Source: Pseudomonas sp. B21-056 (GTDB lineage Bacteria; Pseudomonadota; Gammaproteobacteria; Pseudomonadales; Pseudomonadaceae). Taken from it: a stretch of DNA of 64,000 nt. Below, piece by piece: positions 27,970 through 37,535 of the stretch. The position numbers were made by a program, and so were the translations under genes. Position 1 is the first letter of the stretch. Every line of letters begins with the position of its first letter. Where the stretch lies: the NCBI RefSeq assembly GCF_026016325.1, contig NZ_CP087203.1, forward strand, positions 6,076,001 through 6,140,000, written 5' to 3'. The notes below the pieces were generated by a model. It was given only the letters and a program-made list of their open reading frames with translations, was not told the DNA's origin and did not search any database.

Positions 27970-29754
27970 ATGTCCACCAAACACGCCACTCAGGACCGCT
28001 GGCTGGACCTCAATGATCTGCTGCGTCAACTGGTCGCCCAGGGCTTCATCAGCCAGGATTCGGCCGAAACCGCGCTCAATGCCCGGCGACGCCACAACGC
28101 CAACAGCCAGCTGCATCCGCTGGAGTTCATCGCCAACCAGCATCTGGACGACCTCAGTCGCCCCGGCAAGCGCCTGGACCTGGAAAGCCTGACGCTGTGG
28201 CTGTCACAGCAGGCCGGCCAGCCGTACATGCGCATCGACCCGCTGAAGATCAATGTTGCAGCCGTCACGCCGCTGATGTCCTACGCCTTTGCCCAGCGCC
28301 ACAAGATCCTGGCGGTGGCCGTCGATCGCGACACCGTCACCGTCGCCAGCGCCCAACCCTATGTCGGCAGTTGGGAATCGGACCTGACCCATGTGCTCAA
28401 GCTGCCGGTCAAACGGGTGGTCGCCAACCCCGTGGACATCCAGCGCCTGAGCGTGGAGTTCTATCGCCTCGCCAAATCGGTCAGCGGCGCCACCACGACC
28501 GATCAGCAACCGAGCAACCTGAGCAACTTCGAACAGTTGCTCAACCTGGGCGCCAGCGACCAGGAGCCGGACGCCAACGACGCGCATATCGTCAATATCG
28601 TCGATTGGCTGTTCCAGTACGCCTTCCAGCAGCGCGCCAGCGATATCCACATCGAGCCGCGTCGCGAGCAGGGCACGGTGCGGTTTCGCATCGACGGGGT
28701 GCTGCACACCGTCTATCAGTTCCCGCCCCAGGTGACGATGGCAATCATCAGTCGCCTGAAGAACCTGGGCCGGATGAACGTCGCGGAAAAACGCAAACCC
28801 CAGGACGGCCGGGTCAAGACCAAGACCCCGGATGGCAACGAAGTGGAGTTGCGCCTGTCGACATTGCCCACTGCATTTGGCGAAAAAATGGTCATGCGGA
28901 TCTTCGACCCCGAAGTACTGCTCAAGGATTTCGACCAGCTCGGTTTCTCCGCCGATGACCTGCGCCGCTGGCAGGACATGACGCGCCAGCCCAACGGCAT
29001 CATCCTGGTGACCGGCCCTACCGGCTCCGGCAAGACCACCACCCTCTACACCACCCTCAAGAAACTGGCGACGCCGGAGGTGAACCTCTGCACCATCGAG
29101 GACCCGATCGAGATGGTCGAGTCGTCCTTCAACCAGATGCAGGTGCAGCACAATATTGACCTGAGTTTCGCCGCCGGCGTGCGGGCGCTCATGCGGCAGG
29201 ACCCGGACATCATCATGATCGGCGAGATCCGCGATCTGGAAACCGCCGAAATGGCGATCCAGGCGGCACTCACCGGGCACCTTGTGCTCTCGACGCTGCA
29301 TACCAACGATGCACCCAGCGCCATCAGCCGCCTGCTTGAGCTTGGCGTGCCCCACTACCTGATCAAGGCCACAGTCCTCGGGATCATGGCCCAGCGCCTG
29401 GTACGCACCCTCTGCTCTCATTGCAAGGCGCCCCTGACCCTGGATGAGGACGACTGGCAAACCCTGACCCGCCCCTGGCAGGCGCCGCTGCCGAGCAATG
29501 CCCAACAAGCCGTCGGTTGCCTGGAATGCCGTGATACCGGTTATCGCGGCCGCGCCGGGGTGTACGAAATCCTTCAATTGAGTGACAGCATCAAGGGCCT
29601 GATCCACGCCGACACCGATCTGCTGGCGGTACGCCGCCAGGCCTTCAAGGAGGGCATGCGCAGCTTGCGGCTGTCCGGTGCACAGAAAGTCGCCGCCGGG
29701 CTGACGACTGTCGAGGAGGTGCTGCGGGTAACACCGCAAAGCGAACACAAGTGA
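27970..29754 (+). CDS. Orphan GspE/PulE-type secretion ATPase
   Basis: A 594-aa type II secretion/type IV pilus family ATPase. An N-terminal GspE-N-like domain reaches to about residue 200. Walker A GPTGSGKT is at about 349-356, Walker B DIIMIGEIRD at about 413-422, and the His box TLHTND at about 442-447. A zinc-binding pair, CSHC (about 482) and CLEC (about 517), follows. Such ATPases drive pilus or pseudopilus assembly, but no other secretion gene is near; P. aeruginosa has a similar lone ATPase (PA5210) in the corresponding locus. ATG 27970 follows AGGA; the frame is open upstream to 27865. Confidence 0.88.
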   Translation: MSTKHATQDRWLDLNDLLRQLVAQGFISQDSAETALNARRRHNANSQLHPLEFIANQHLDDLSRPGKRLDLESLTLWLSQQAGQPYMRIDPLKINVAAVTPLMSYAFAQRHKILAVAVDRDTVTVASAQPYVGSWESDLTHVLKLPVKRVVANPVDIQRLSVEFYRLAKSVSGATTTDQQPSNLSNFEQLLNLGASDQEPDANDAHIVNIVDWLFQYAFQQRASDIHIEPRREQGTVRFRIDGVLHTVYQFPPQVTMAIISRLKNLGRMNVAEKRKPQDGRVKTKTPDGNEVELRLSTLPTAFGEKMVMRIFDPEVLLKDFDQLGFSADDLRRWQDMTRQPNGIILVTGPTGSGKTTTLYTTLKKLATPEVNLCTIEDPIEMVESSFNQMQVQHNIDLSFAAGVRALMRQDPDIIMIGEIRDLETAEMAIQAALTGHLVLSTLHTNDAPSAISRLLELGVPHYLIKATVLGIMAQRLVRTLCSHCKAPLTLDEDDWQTLTRPWQAPLPSNAQQAVGCLECRDTGYRGRAGVYEILQLSDSIKGLIHADTDLLAVRRQAFKEGMRSLRLSGAQKVAAGLTTVEEVLRVTPQSEHK

Positions 29755-29842
29755 GCCCGGCGACGCTTGACCGCACGCTCACGGAACTGAACCCAGGCGC
29801 AGGTAATCCAAAGTCATAGTTAACCCAGTGGAGTCACCTATC

Positions 29843-30160
29843 ATGCGTCTCAAACTTGCTGTCGCTACCCTAGCCTTGCTGTCTCTTCCTGTTGGCTCGG
29901 CAATGGCCGACACGTTTTGGCGTAACGTCATTTCGTCCGGTGCAACCACCGGTTCCACCTACCTGACCTTCAAGGATCACAAGCTGATCGTCGCCGCCCA
30001 GGACGACGCCGGCAGTTTCGTCGCCAGTGACGGCAACATCCGCGGCCCATACCTGGAAGCCGCGATGCAGAAGGTCCGTGCCGACAACCCAGGCCTGCAG
30101 GCCACCGACATGGAACTGGCCAACGCGATCCTGGCGAAAAACGCCGTCGCCCAGGACTGA
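29843..30160 (+). CDS. DUF2388 family periplasmic protein
   Basis: A 105-aa protein with a signal peptide (LKLAVATLALLSLPVGSAMA, cleavage before DTFW) and the DUF2388 pattern: WRNVISSGATTGSTY early and a C-terminal alanine-rich helix. Function unknown; the family is largely confined to Pseudomonas and often occurs in several copies. TGGAG nine bases upstream supports ATG 29843 over 29828. It has its own terminator. Confidence 0.85.
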   Translation: MRLKLAVATLALLSLPVGSAMADTFWRNVISSGATTGSTYLTFKDHKLIVAAQDDAGSFVASDGNIRGPYLEAAMQKVRADNPGLQATDMELANAILAKNAVAQD

Positions 30161-30172
30161 TCCGGCCCCATG

Positions 30173-30204
30173 AAAAATGCCGCTCGATCGAGCGGCATTT
30201 TTTT
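30173..30204 (+). terminator. Intrinsic terminator after the DUF2388 gene
   Basis: ATGCCGCTCGATCGAGCGGCAT is a near-perfect palindrome between an A-run and a T-run of seven, 12 bases after the stop. Confidence 0.85.
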
Positions 30205-30223
30205 GCCTTGCGAACAGACTCCC

Positions 30224-30311
30224 GTGAGAGCGAGCCTGCTCGCGATAGCGGTGGTTCAGCAAAACTCATGCTGACTGACACACCGTCATCGCGAGCAGGC
30301 TCGCTCCCACA
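30224..30311. repeat. REP-like mirrored pair, family A
   Basis: Copies at about 30224-30249 and 30287-30311 in inverted orientation. They occupy the place between the DUF2388 gene and gcvH where P. aeruginosa carries gcvP. Confidence 0.88.
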
Positions 30312-30320
30312 GGTTGTTCA

Positions 30321-30707
30321 TCACTCGCCGATGGCAGCCTTGTAGCCCGCTGCATCAAGCAGTTTGCCGAGGTCAGCATTGGCATTGGAAGGCTTGAGCT
30401 TGAAGATCCAGGCGCTGTACGGCTCGGAGTTCAACAGCTCCGGCGAACCGGCCAGCTCTTCGTTGACAGCGATCACTTCACCGCCAACTGGCGCATAAAT
30501 GTCAGAAGCAGCCTTCACCGACTCCACCACTCCTGCGGCGTCAGTGGCTTCAAAAACCTTACCGAGCTCCGGCAGCTCGACGAACACCACATCACCCAGC
30601 GCTTCCTGGGCGTGATCGGAAATGCCCACGGTGACGGTACCGTCAGTTTCCAGGCGCGCCCACTCATGACTTTCGGCAAAACGCAGTTCGGCAGGGATAT
30701 CACTCAT
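30321..30707 (-). CDS. gcvH: Glycine cleavage system H protein
   Basis: A 128-aa lipoyl carrier. Lys65 in [12 protein letters not shown] is the lipoylation site. It shuttles the aminomethyl group between the P, T and L proteins. ATG 30707 ([16 protein letters not shown]) follows GAGGA; the frame to 30722 is rejected. It lies 52 bp after gcvT on the same strand. Confidence 0.95.
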   Translation of the reverse strand: MSDIPAELRFAESHEWARLETDGTVTVGISDHAQEALGDVVFVELPELGKVFEATDAAGVVESVKAASDIYAPVGGEVIAVNEELAGSPELLNSEPYSAWIFKLKPSNANADLGKLLDAAGYKAAIGE

Positions 30708-30759
30708 ATTCTGTGTCCTCAAGAGAAAGTGTCAGCGGCCAGCGGCCCGCCGTGAAAGG

Positions 30760-31842
30760 TTAAATCAGGGTTTTACCATGGCGGACGAAGGTCGGCTTGA
30801 CCACTCGTACCGGGTACCACTTACCGCGAATTTCCACCTCGGCACGGTCGGCGGTAGCCATCGGAACACGTGCCAGGGCGATCGACTTGCTAAGCGTAGG
30901 AGAAAAACTGCCACTGGTGATCTCACCTTCGCCCACATCGGCAATGCGAACCACCTGATGGGCGCGCAAGACGCCGCGCTCCTCCAACACCAGGCCAACC
31001 AGTTTGTGTTGCACGCCGCCCGCCAGTTCGGCCTCCAGCGCACTGCGCCCGATGAACTGACGGCTCGCCGGCTCCCAGGCAACGCTCCAGGCCATGTTCG
31101 AGGCCAGCGGGGAAATGTCCTGGTGGATGTCCTGGCCGTAGAGATTCATGCCGGCCTCCAGACGCAGGGTATCGCGAGCGCCGAGGCCAATGGGCGAAAT
31201 GCCTGCCCCCACCAGATCATTGAAGAAACTTGGCGCTTCGTGGGCAGGCAGGACAATTTCCAGGCCATCCTCACCGGTGTAGCCGGTGCGTGCGATGAAC
31301 CAGTCGCCGTCGGCACGGCCTACGAAGGGCTTGAGCTGCAGGATCAACTGACCACGGGATTGTGTGACCAGCTCGGCAATCTTGTGCCGGGCCTGGGGAC
31401 CCTGGATGGCCAGCATCGCCAACTCGGGCCGTTCGCGCAGTTGCACGTCGTACTTCCCGAGCTGCGCCTGCATCCAGGCCAGATCCTGGTCCCGGGTCGA
31501 GGCGTTGAACACCAGCCGGTAACCATCGTCGACGCGGTAGACGATCATGTCGTCAACGATGCCGCCCCGCTCATTGAGCATGGCGCTGTAGAGGGCACCT
31601 CCCGTGCCCTGCAAGCGATCGACGTCATTGGCGAGCAAGCGCTGCAACCAGGCCTTGGCCTGGGTTCCGGCGACGTCGATCACGGTCATGTGGGATACAT
31701 CGAACACACCGCAGTCGCGACGCACCTGATGGTGCTCCTCGACTTGCGAGCCGTAATGCAGAGGCATATCCCAACCGCCAAAATCGACCATCTTCGCGCC
31801 GAGGGCGAGATGAAGGTCATACAGAGGCGTACGCTGTCCCAT
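30760..31842 (-). CDS. gcvT: Glycine cleavage system T protein (aminomethyltransferase)
   Basis: A 360-aa folate-dependent enzyme with the family opening RTPLYDLHLALGAKMVDFGG and DVSHMTVIDV. It moves the methylene group from lipoyl-GcvH to tetrahydrofolate and releases ammonia. AAGGAG seven bases before ATG 31842 fixes the start (the frame is open to 31923). gcvH follows; gcvP is not adjacent. The leader contains a long palindrome at 31930-32010. Confidence 0.95.
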   Translation of the reverse strand: MGQRTPLYDLHLALGAKMVDFGGWDMPLHYGSQVEEHHQVRRDCGVFDVSHMTVIDVAGTQAKAWLQRLLANDVDRLQGTGGALYSAMLNERGGIVDDMIVYRVDDGYRLVFNASTRDQDLAWMQAQLGKYDVQLRERPELAMLAIQGPQARHKIAELVTQSRGQLILQLKPFVGRADGDWFIARTGYTGEDGLEIVLPAHEAPSFFNDLVGAGISPIGLGARDTLRLEAGMNLYGQDIHQDISPLASNMAWSVAWEPASRQFIGRSALEAELAGGVQHKLVGLVLEERGVLRAHQVVRIADVGEGEITSGSFSPTLSKSIALARVPMATADRAEVEIRGKWYPVRVVKPTFVRHGKTLI

Positions 31843-31929
31843 GGGTTTCTCCTTCCGGGCTTGGCGAGGGTGCGGACTGTCCGACAGACGGAGCGCACCG
31901 AATGCCGCGCATTGTAGCCGCATGATCCG

Positions 31930-32010
31930 GTGTCCTGTATCACCAATACTGTTCTTTTTTGACGGTGGTCATTGCCGCCAAAAAAGGAACGCATTGGCGC
32001 AACAGGACAC
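31930..32010. repeat. 81-bp imperfect palindrome upstream of gcvT
   Basis: Arms of about 38 bases, starting GTGTCCTGT on each strand and sharing CCAAT, GTTC and TTTTTTG blocks, face each other around a short centre. The ends ACAGGACAC and GTGTCCTGT are perfect. It fills the space between the ABC permease 3' end and gcvT. Confidence 0.75.
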
Positions 32011-32038
32011 TCGTACTGACACCTGGGAACTCGCTCTA

Positions 32039-33652
32039 TCAGCTCCGATGGGCCGAACGTCGTATCAATCCGATGACCGGCAACAATCCCACCAGCACCA
32101 GGCTCAGCGCCGGCAGCGCAGCACGGGCCCACTCCCCTTCGCTGGTCATTTCGAAGATCCGCACCGCCAGGGTGTCCCAGCCGAACGGACGCATCAGCAG
32201 GGTCGCGGGCATTTCCTTGAGCACATCCACGAACACCAGCAACGCGGCACTCAAGGTGCCGGGCAGCAGCAGCGGCAGATACACTTTGAAAAACAGCCGC
32301 GGCCCACTGACACCGAGACTGCGTGCGGCTTCAGGCAGCGATGGGCGGATGCGTCCAAGACTGCTTTCCAGTGGCCCATACGCCACAGCCAGGAAACGCA
32401 CCAGATACGCCAGCAACAAGGCCGACAGGCTGCCCAGCAGCAACGGTTTGCCCGCGCCGCCGAACAGCGTCGACAGCGGGATAACCAGTTCGCGGTCCAG
32501 ATAGCTGAACGCAAGCATGATCGACACCGCCAGCACCGAGCCCGGCAAGGCATACCCCAGGTTCGCCAGCCCCACGCCGGCGCGAATGGCACGGCTCGGG
32601 GCCAGACGCCGGGCGAAAGCCAGCAGCAAGGCCACGCACACGGTGATCAGCGCGGCCAGGCCACCCAGGTAAAGGGTGTGGACGATCAGCCCGGCATAGC
32701 GCTCATCCAGGTCGAAACGCCCTCGCTGCCAGAACCACACCATCAGTTGCAGGACCGGGATGACAAAGGCGCAGGCAAACACCAGCAGGCACCAACCGCT
32801 GGCCGCCACGGCCTTGAGGCCGTGCAAAGCGTACAAGGCCTTGACCCTGGGTCGCTCGTTGCTGGCCCGTTGGGCGCCTCGGGCGCGGCGTTCGCCATAG
32901 AGCACCAGCATCACCGCCAGCAACAACAGGCTGGCCAGTTGGGCTGCACTCGATAGGCTGAAGAAGCCGTACCAGGTCTTGTAGATGGCGGTGGTGAAGG
33001 TGTCGAAGTTGAACACCGACACCGCTCCGAAATCCGCCAGGGTTTCCATCAACGCCAGCGCCACACCCGCCCCGATGGCCGGCCGGGCCATCGGCAATGC
33101 CACGCGCCAGAACGCCTGCCACGGCGATTGCCCGAGTACCCGGGCCGCTTCCATCAAGCCCTTGCCCTGGGCCAGGAACGCACTGCGCGCCAGCAGGTAC
33201 ACGTAAGGGTAAAAGACCAGGACCAGCACCAGGATGACCCCGCCGGTGGAGCGGACCCGGGGCATGCGCAGGCCGCTGCCGAACCAGTCACGCAGCAGGG
33301 TTTGCACCGGACCGGCAAAGTCCAGCAGGCCAACGAAGACAAACGCCAGCACGTAGGCAGGAATCGCGAACGGCAGCATCAACGCCCAGTCGAGCCAACG
33401 TCGGCCCGGGAACTCACACAGGCTGGTCAGCCAGGCCAGACTGACACCCAGCACCGTCACACCCACCCCCACGCCCACAATCAGCGTCAGGGTGTTGCCC
33501 AGCAGGCGCGGCATCTGGGTGCCCCACAGGTGGGACCAGATTTGCAGGTCGATGCTTTGCCAGGACAGCAGCAGTACGCTCAAGGGCAACAGGACCAGCG
33601 CAGCGATGGCGAAGACCAGGGGGTACCAGCGGCGTTGGGCGGGGTGGGTCAA
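32039..33652 (-). CDS. Ferric-type ABC transporter permease (FbpB/AfuB-like)
   Basis: A 537-aa permease made of two fused six-helix BPD_transp halves, each with an EAA-type loop (EAARVLGQSPWQAFW and EAARSLGVSGPRLFF). This fused form is typical of Fe3+ permeases such as FbpB. The likely start is TTG at 33652, giving MTHPAQRRWYPLVFA; no good ribosome site or closer ATG exists. It follows the binding-protein gene after a repeat-filled 190-bp gap. No ATPase gene is present. Confidence 0.85.
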   Translation of the reverse strand: MTHPAQRRWYPLVFAIAALVLLPLSVLLLSWQSIDLQIWSHLWGTQMPRLLGNTLTLIVGVGVGVTVLGVSLAWLTSLCEFPGRRWLDWALMLPFAIPAYVLAFVFVGLLDFAGPVQTLLRDWFGSGLRMPRVRSTGGVILVLVLVFYPYVYLLARSAFLAQGKGLMEAARVLGQSPWQAFWRVALPMARPAIGAGVALALMETLADFGAVSVFNFDTFTTAIYKTWYGFFSLSSAAQLASLLLLAVMLVLYGERRARGAQRASNERPRVKALYALHGLKAVAASGWCLLVFACAFVIPVLQLMVWFWQRGRFDLDERYAGLIVHTLYLGGLAALITVCVALLLAFARRLAPSRAIRAGVGLANLGYALPGSVLAVSIMLAFSYLDRELVIPLSTLFGGAGKPLLLGSLSALLLAYLVRFLAVAYGPLESSLGRIRPSLPEAARSLGVSGPRLFFKVYLPLLLPGTLSAALLVFVDVLKEMPATLLMRPFGWDTLAVRIFEMTSEGEWARAALPALSLVLVGLLPVIGLIRRSAHRS

Positions 33653-33692
33653 GGAAGGTTCTCGTTCAAATGATGCATGGGCAGGCTCACAC

Positions 33693-33823
33693 TGTGGCGA
33701 GGGGATTTATCCCCGCTGGCTTGCGAAGCAAGCCCATGGAAAACAACTCAGTCCGCCTGACACACCGCATGGCTTCCATCAGGGTCGCTCCGCGACCCAG
33801 CGGGGATAAATCCCCTCGCCACA
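33693..33823. repeat. Long inverted repeat, family B
   Basis: Arms matching the element at 13552 (TGTGGCGAGGGGATTTATCC and its complement) enclose about 75 bases. It lies between the genes for the binding protein and the permease. Confidence 0.9.
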
Positions 33824-33840
33824 GGACCTCGCCTCGTTTG

Positions 33841-34845
33841 TCAGTTCCAGCCAGCCCGATCCATCATGCGAATGGCTTCGGCCTGGCGTTTACCCGCCAC
33901 CTCTACCGGCAGCGTGTCGGCCTTGAACTTGCCCCAGGCGGCGACTTCCTTTGACGGCTCCACCTTCGGATTGGCCGGGAACTCCTGGTTCACGTCGGCG
34001 AAGATGCTTTGCGCCTCAGGCGTGGTCATCCACTCCACCAGTTTCTTTGCCGCCTCCGGGTGTGACGCGTGCCGGGTCAGGCCGATGCCCGAGAGGTTGA
34101 TGTGCACGCCCCGGTCGGCCTGGTTCGGCCAGAACAGCTTCACTTTCAGGTCCGGCTTCTGCTGGTGCAGCCGACCGTAATAGTAGGTGTTGATGATCCC
34201 GACGTCGCACTGCCCGGCGTTGATCGCCTCGAGCAACGCGGTGTCATCGGAAAACACGTCGGTGGACAGGTTCCTGACCCAGCCCTTGAGGATCTGCTCG
34301 GCTTTTTCCGCACCGTGGGTTTCGATCAGGGTGGCGGTCAGGGACTGGTTGTAGACCTTCTTCGAGGTGCGCAGACACAGGCGACCTTCCCATTGATTGC
34401 CCGCCAGGGCTTCGTAGGTGGTCAACTCGTCGGGTTTGACCCGGTCGGTGGAGTAGGCAATGGTCCGTGCCCGCAGGCTCAGGCCGGTCCAGGCATGGGA
34501 GGAAGCTCGGTATTGGGAGGGGATGTTGGCGTCGATCACCGCAGAGGTGAACGGCTGGAGGATGCCCATCTGCTCGGCCTGCCAGAGGTTGCCGGCATCG
34601 ACGGTGAGCAGCAGGTCGGCCGTGGCGTTTTCGCCTTCGGCCTTGATGCGCTGCATCAACGGTGCTTCCTTGTCGGTGATGAACTTCACCGAGACACCGG
34701 TCTTTTGGGTGTAGGCATCGAAGACCGGCTTGATCAGCTCATCGATGCGCGAGGAATAGACCACCACCTCATCGGCGGCCTGCGCGGCAGTGGCGCCGAT
34801 CAGGGTCAAGGCGAGGGCGGACAGCAGGCGCTTGGATGCCAACAT
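33841..34845 (-). CDS. Ferric-type ABC transporter binding protein (FbpA-like)
   Basis: A 334-aa periplasmic binding protein with a signal peptide ([18 protein letters not shown], cleavage before ADEV) and the opening [14 protein letters not shown]. The adjacent tyrosines in [11 protein letters not shown] match the iron-coordinating pair of FbpA-type ferric binding proteins. The frame is open to 34926, but ATG 34845 begins the signal peptide. A weak Fur-box-like stretch lies 35-60 bases upstream. Confidence 0.87.
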   Translation of the reverse strand: MLASKRLLSALALTLIGATAAQAADEVVVYSSRIDELIKPVFDAYTQKTGVSVKFITDKEAPLMQRIKAEGENATADLLLTVDAGNLWQAEQMGILQPFTSAVIDANIPSQYRASSHAWTGLSLRARTIAYSTDRVKPDELTTYEALAGNQWEGRLCLRTSKKVYNQSLTATLIETHGAEKAEQILKGWVRNLSTDVFSDDTALLEAINAGQCDVGIINTYYYGRLHQQKPDLKVKLFWPNQADRGVHINLSGIGLTRHASHPEAAKKLVEWMTTPEAQSIFADVNQEFPANPKVEPSKEVAAWGKFKADTLPVEVAGKRQAEAIRMMDRAGWN

Positions 34846-34873
34846 GGAAGCGGTCTCTCGGTGTGTGAACGAG

Positions 34874-34897
34874 CGCAAATGATAAAGACTCACATTT
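34874..34897 (-). promoter_or_regulatory. Possible Fur-box-like sequence before the ferric binding protein gene
   Basis: GCAAATGATAAAGACTCACA and its surroundings share the ATGATA and mirrored A/T-rich thirds of Fur sites, though several positions differ from the 19-bp consensus. It is placed where an iron-responsive operator would be expected. Confidence 0.3.
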
Positions 34898-34971
34898 GGC
34901 AGCTCAATCAAACAGTGGGTGGACACATTTCCAAATGTTGCGAATCTACAAGACTTGGTAACCGGACGCCC

Positions 34972-35040
34972 TTATCGCGAGCAGGCTCGCTCCCACATGG
35001 GATTGCATTTCCCTGTGGGAGCGAGCCTGCTCGCGATGAG
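34972..35040. repeat. REP-like mirrored pair, family A
   Basis: Inverted copies at about 34972-34997 and 35014-35040, between ubiI and the ferric binding protein gene. Confidence 0.9.
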
Positions 35041-35062
35041 GCCATAAGTTCCAATCCAAATC

Positions 35063-36286
35063 TCAGGCCTTGGCCAAGTCCGGCAGATCCCCGCTCAACC
35101 CCAACGCCTCGCGCACGAACAGCGCCTTGGCCTCGGGCAGGCGGTCCACCAGCTTCAACCCGGTGTTGCGCAGCCAGCGCACCGGCAGTGGATCGGCCTG
35201 GAACAGCCGCTCGAAACCTTCCATCGCCGCCATCAGCGCCAGGTTGTGGGGCATGCGACGTCGCTCGTAGCGGCTCAGCACCTTGACGTCCGCCAGCCGC
35301 TCACCCCGTCCGGCCGCCTGCAGCAGCACCTCGGCCAGCACAGCAGCGTCGAGAAAACCCAGGTTCACGCCCTGCCCGGCCAGCGGGTGAATGGTGTGGG
35401 CCGCATCACCGATCAACGCCAGGCCCTCGGCCACGTAGCGCTTGGCGTGGCGCTGGCGCAGCGGTACGCACAGGCGCGGGTCGGCGCTGATTACCTGGCC
35501 GAGCTGGCCTTCGAAGGCCCGCTCCAGCTCGTTGCAGAAACCAGCGTCATCCAGTGCCATCAAGCGCTGCGCCTCGCCTGGGGTCGTGGACCAGACGATC
35601 GAACACCAATCGTGCTGGCCATCGCGCTCCAGCGGCAGGAAAGCCAGCGGGCCGTTGTCGGTGAAGCGCTGCCACGCGGTCATTCGATGGGGCCGGGCGC
35701 TGCGCACGCTGGTGACGATGGCATGGTGCAGGTAATCCCACTCGCGGGTGGCAACCCCCGTCAGGCGGCGCACGGCGGAATTCGCGCCGTCGGCGGCAAT
35801 GACCAGCGGAGCCCGCAGGGTACGACCGTCGGCCAGGGTCAGCAGCCAGTCATCGCCGGAACGACGCATCTGCTCGAGCCGCGCATTGGCCAGCAGGCCC
35901 AGGTCGCAATCATGCAACCGGTCCAGCAACGCGTCCTGCACCACACGGTTTTCAACGATGTGCCCCAGGGCGTCGGCATGCAGGCTTTCAGCGGAAAAAT
36001 GAATCTGCCCGGTGCCACTGCCGTCCCACACGTGCATGTCGGTGTAGGGACTGGCACGGCGCCCAGCGATGCCGTCCCAGACGCCAAGACGCTCGAGGAT
36101 CCGCTGGCTGGCCGTCGACAGGGCACTGACCCGGGGCTCGAAGGCTGCCTGGGGATCGAAGGGCTTGACGCTCATCGGGCTGCCGTCGAGCAACAACACC
36201 TGCAAGCCGCTGCCCTGCAACGCCAGCGCCAGGGCGCTGCCGACCATACCGGCACCGACAATCAGCAGATCTGCACGCAATTCCAT
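35063..36286 (-). CDS. ubiI: FAD-dependent ubiquinone hydroxylase, UbiI-type (VisC)
   Basis: A 407-aa flavoprotein monooxygenase. The N-terminal Rossmann motif DLLIVGAGMVGSALAL binds FAD, and GDAAHTIHPLAGQGVNLG is the second FAD motif. It would hydroxylate the ubiquinone ring (C5) using NADPH and O2. It follows ubiH by 61 bp and is the last gene of pepP-ubiH-ubiI. UbiI versus UbiF/UbiM is assigned by position next to ubiH. Confidence 0.85.
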   Translation of the reverse strand: MELRADLLIVGAGMVGSALALALQGSGLQVLLLDGSPMSVKPFDPQAAFEPRVSALSTASQRILERLGVWDGIAGRRASPYTDMHVWDGSGTGQIHFSAESLHADALGHIVENRVVQDALLDRLHDCDLGLLANARLEQMRRSGDDWLLTLADGRTLRAPLVIAADGANSAVRRLTGVATREWDYLHHAIVTSVRSARPHRMTAWQRFTDNGPLAFLPLERDGQHDWCSIVWSTTPGEAQRLMALDDAGFCNELERAFEGQLGQVISADPRLCVPLRQRHAKRYVAEGLALIGDAAHTIHPLAGQGVNLGFLDAAVLAEVLLQAAGRGERLADVKVLSRYERRRMPHNLALMAAMEGFERLFQADPLPVRWLRNTGLKLVDRLPEAKALFVREALGLSGDLPDLAKA

Positions 36287-36347
36287 GCTTTAAGCCTGTT
36301 TTGCGGACGACATGAGCCGCCCATGAAAAGAATGTTCAACCCCATGC

Positions 36348-37531
<1,184 letters not shown>

Positions 37532-37535
<4 letters not shown>

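Noticed and set aside
31843..32038. Glycine riboswitch before gcvT
   Set aside because: The conserved glycine aptamer cores are not visible; the structure present is a single long palindrome instead.
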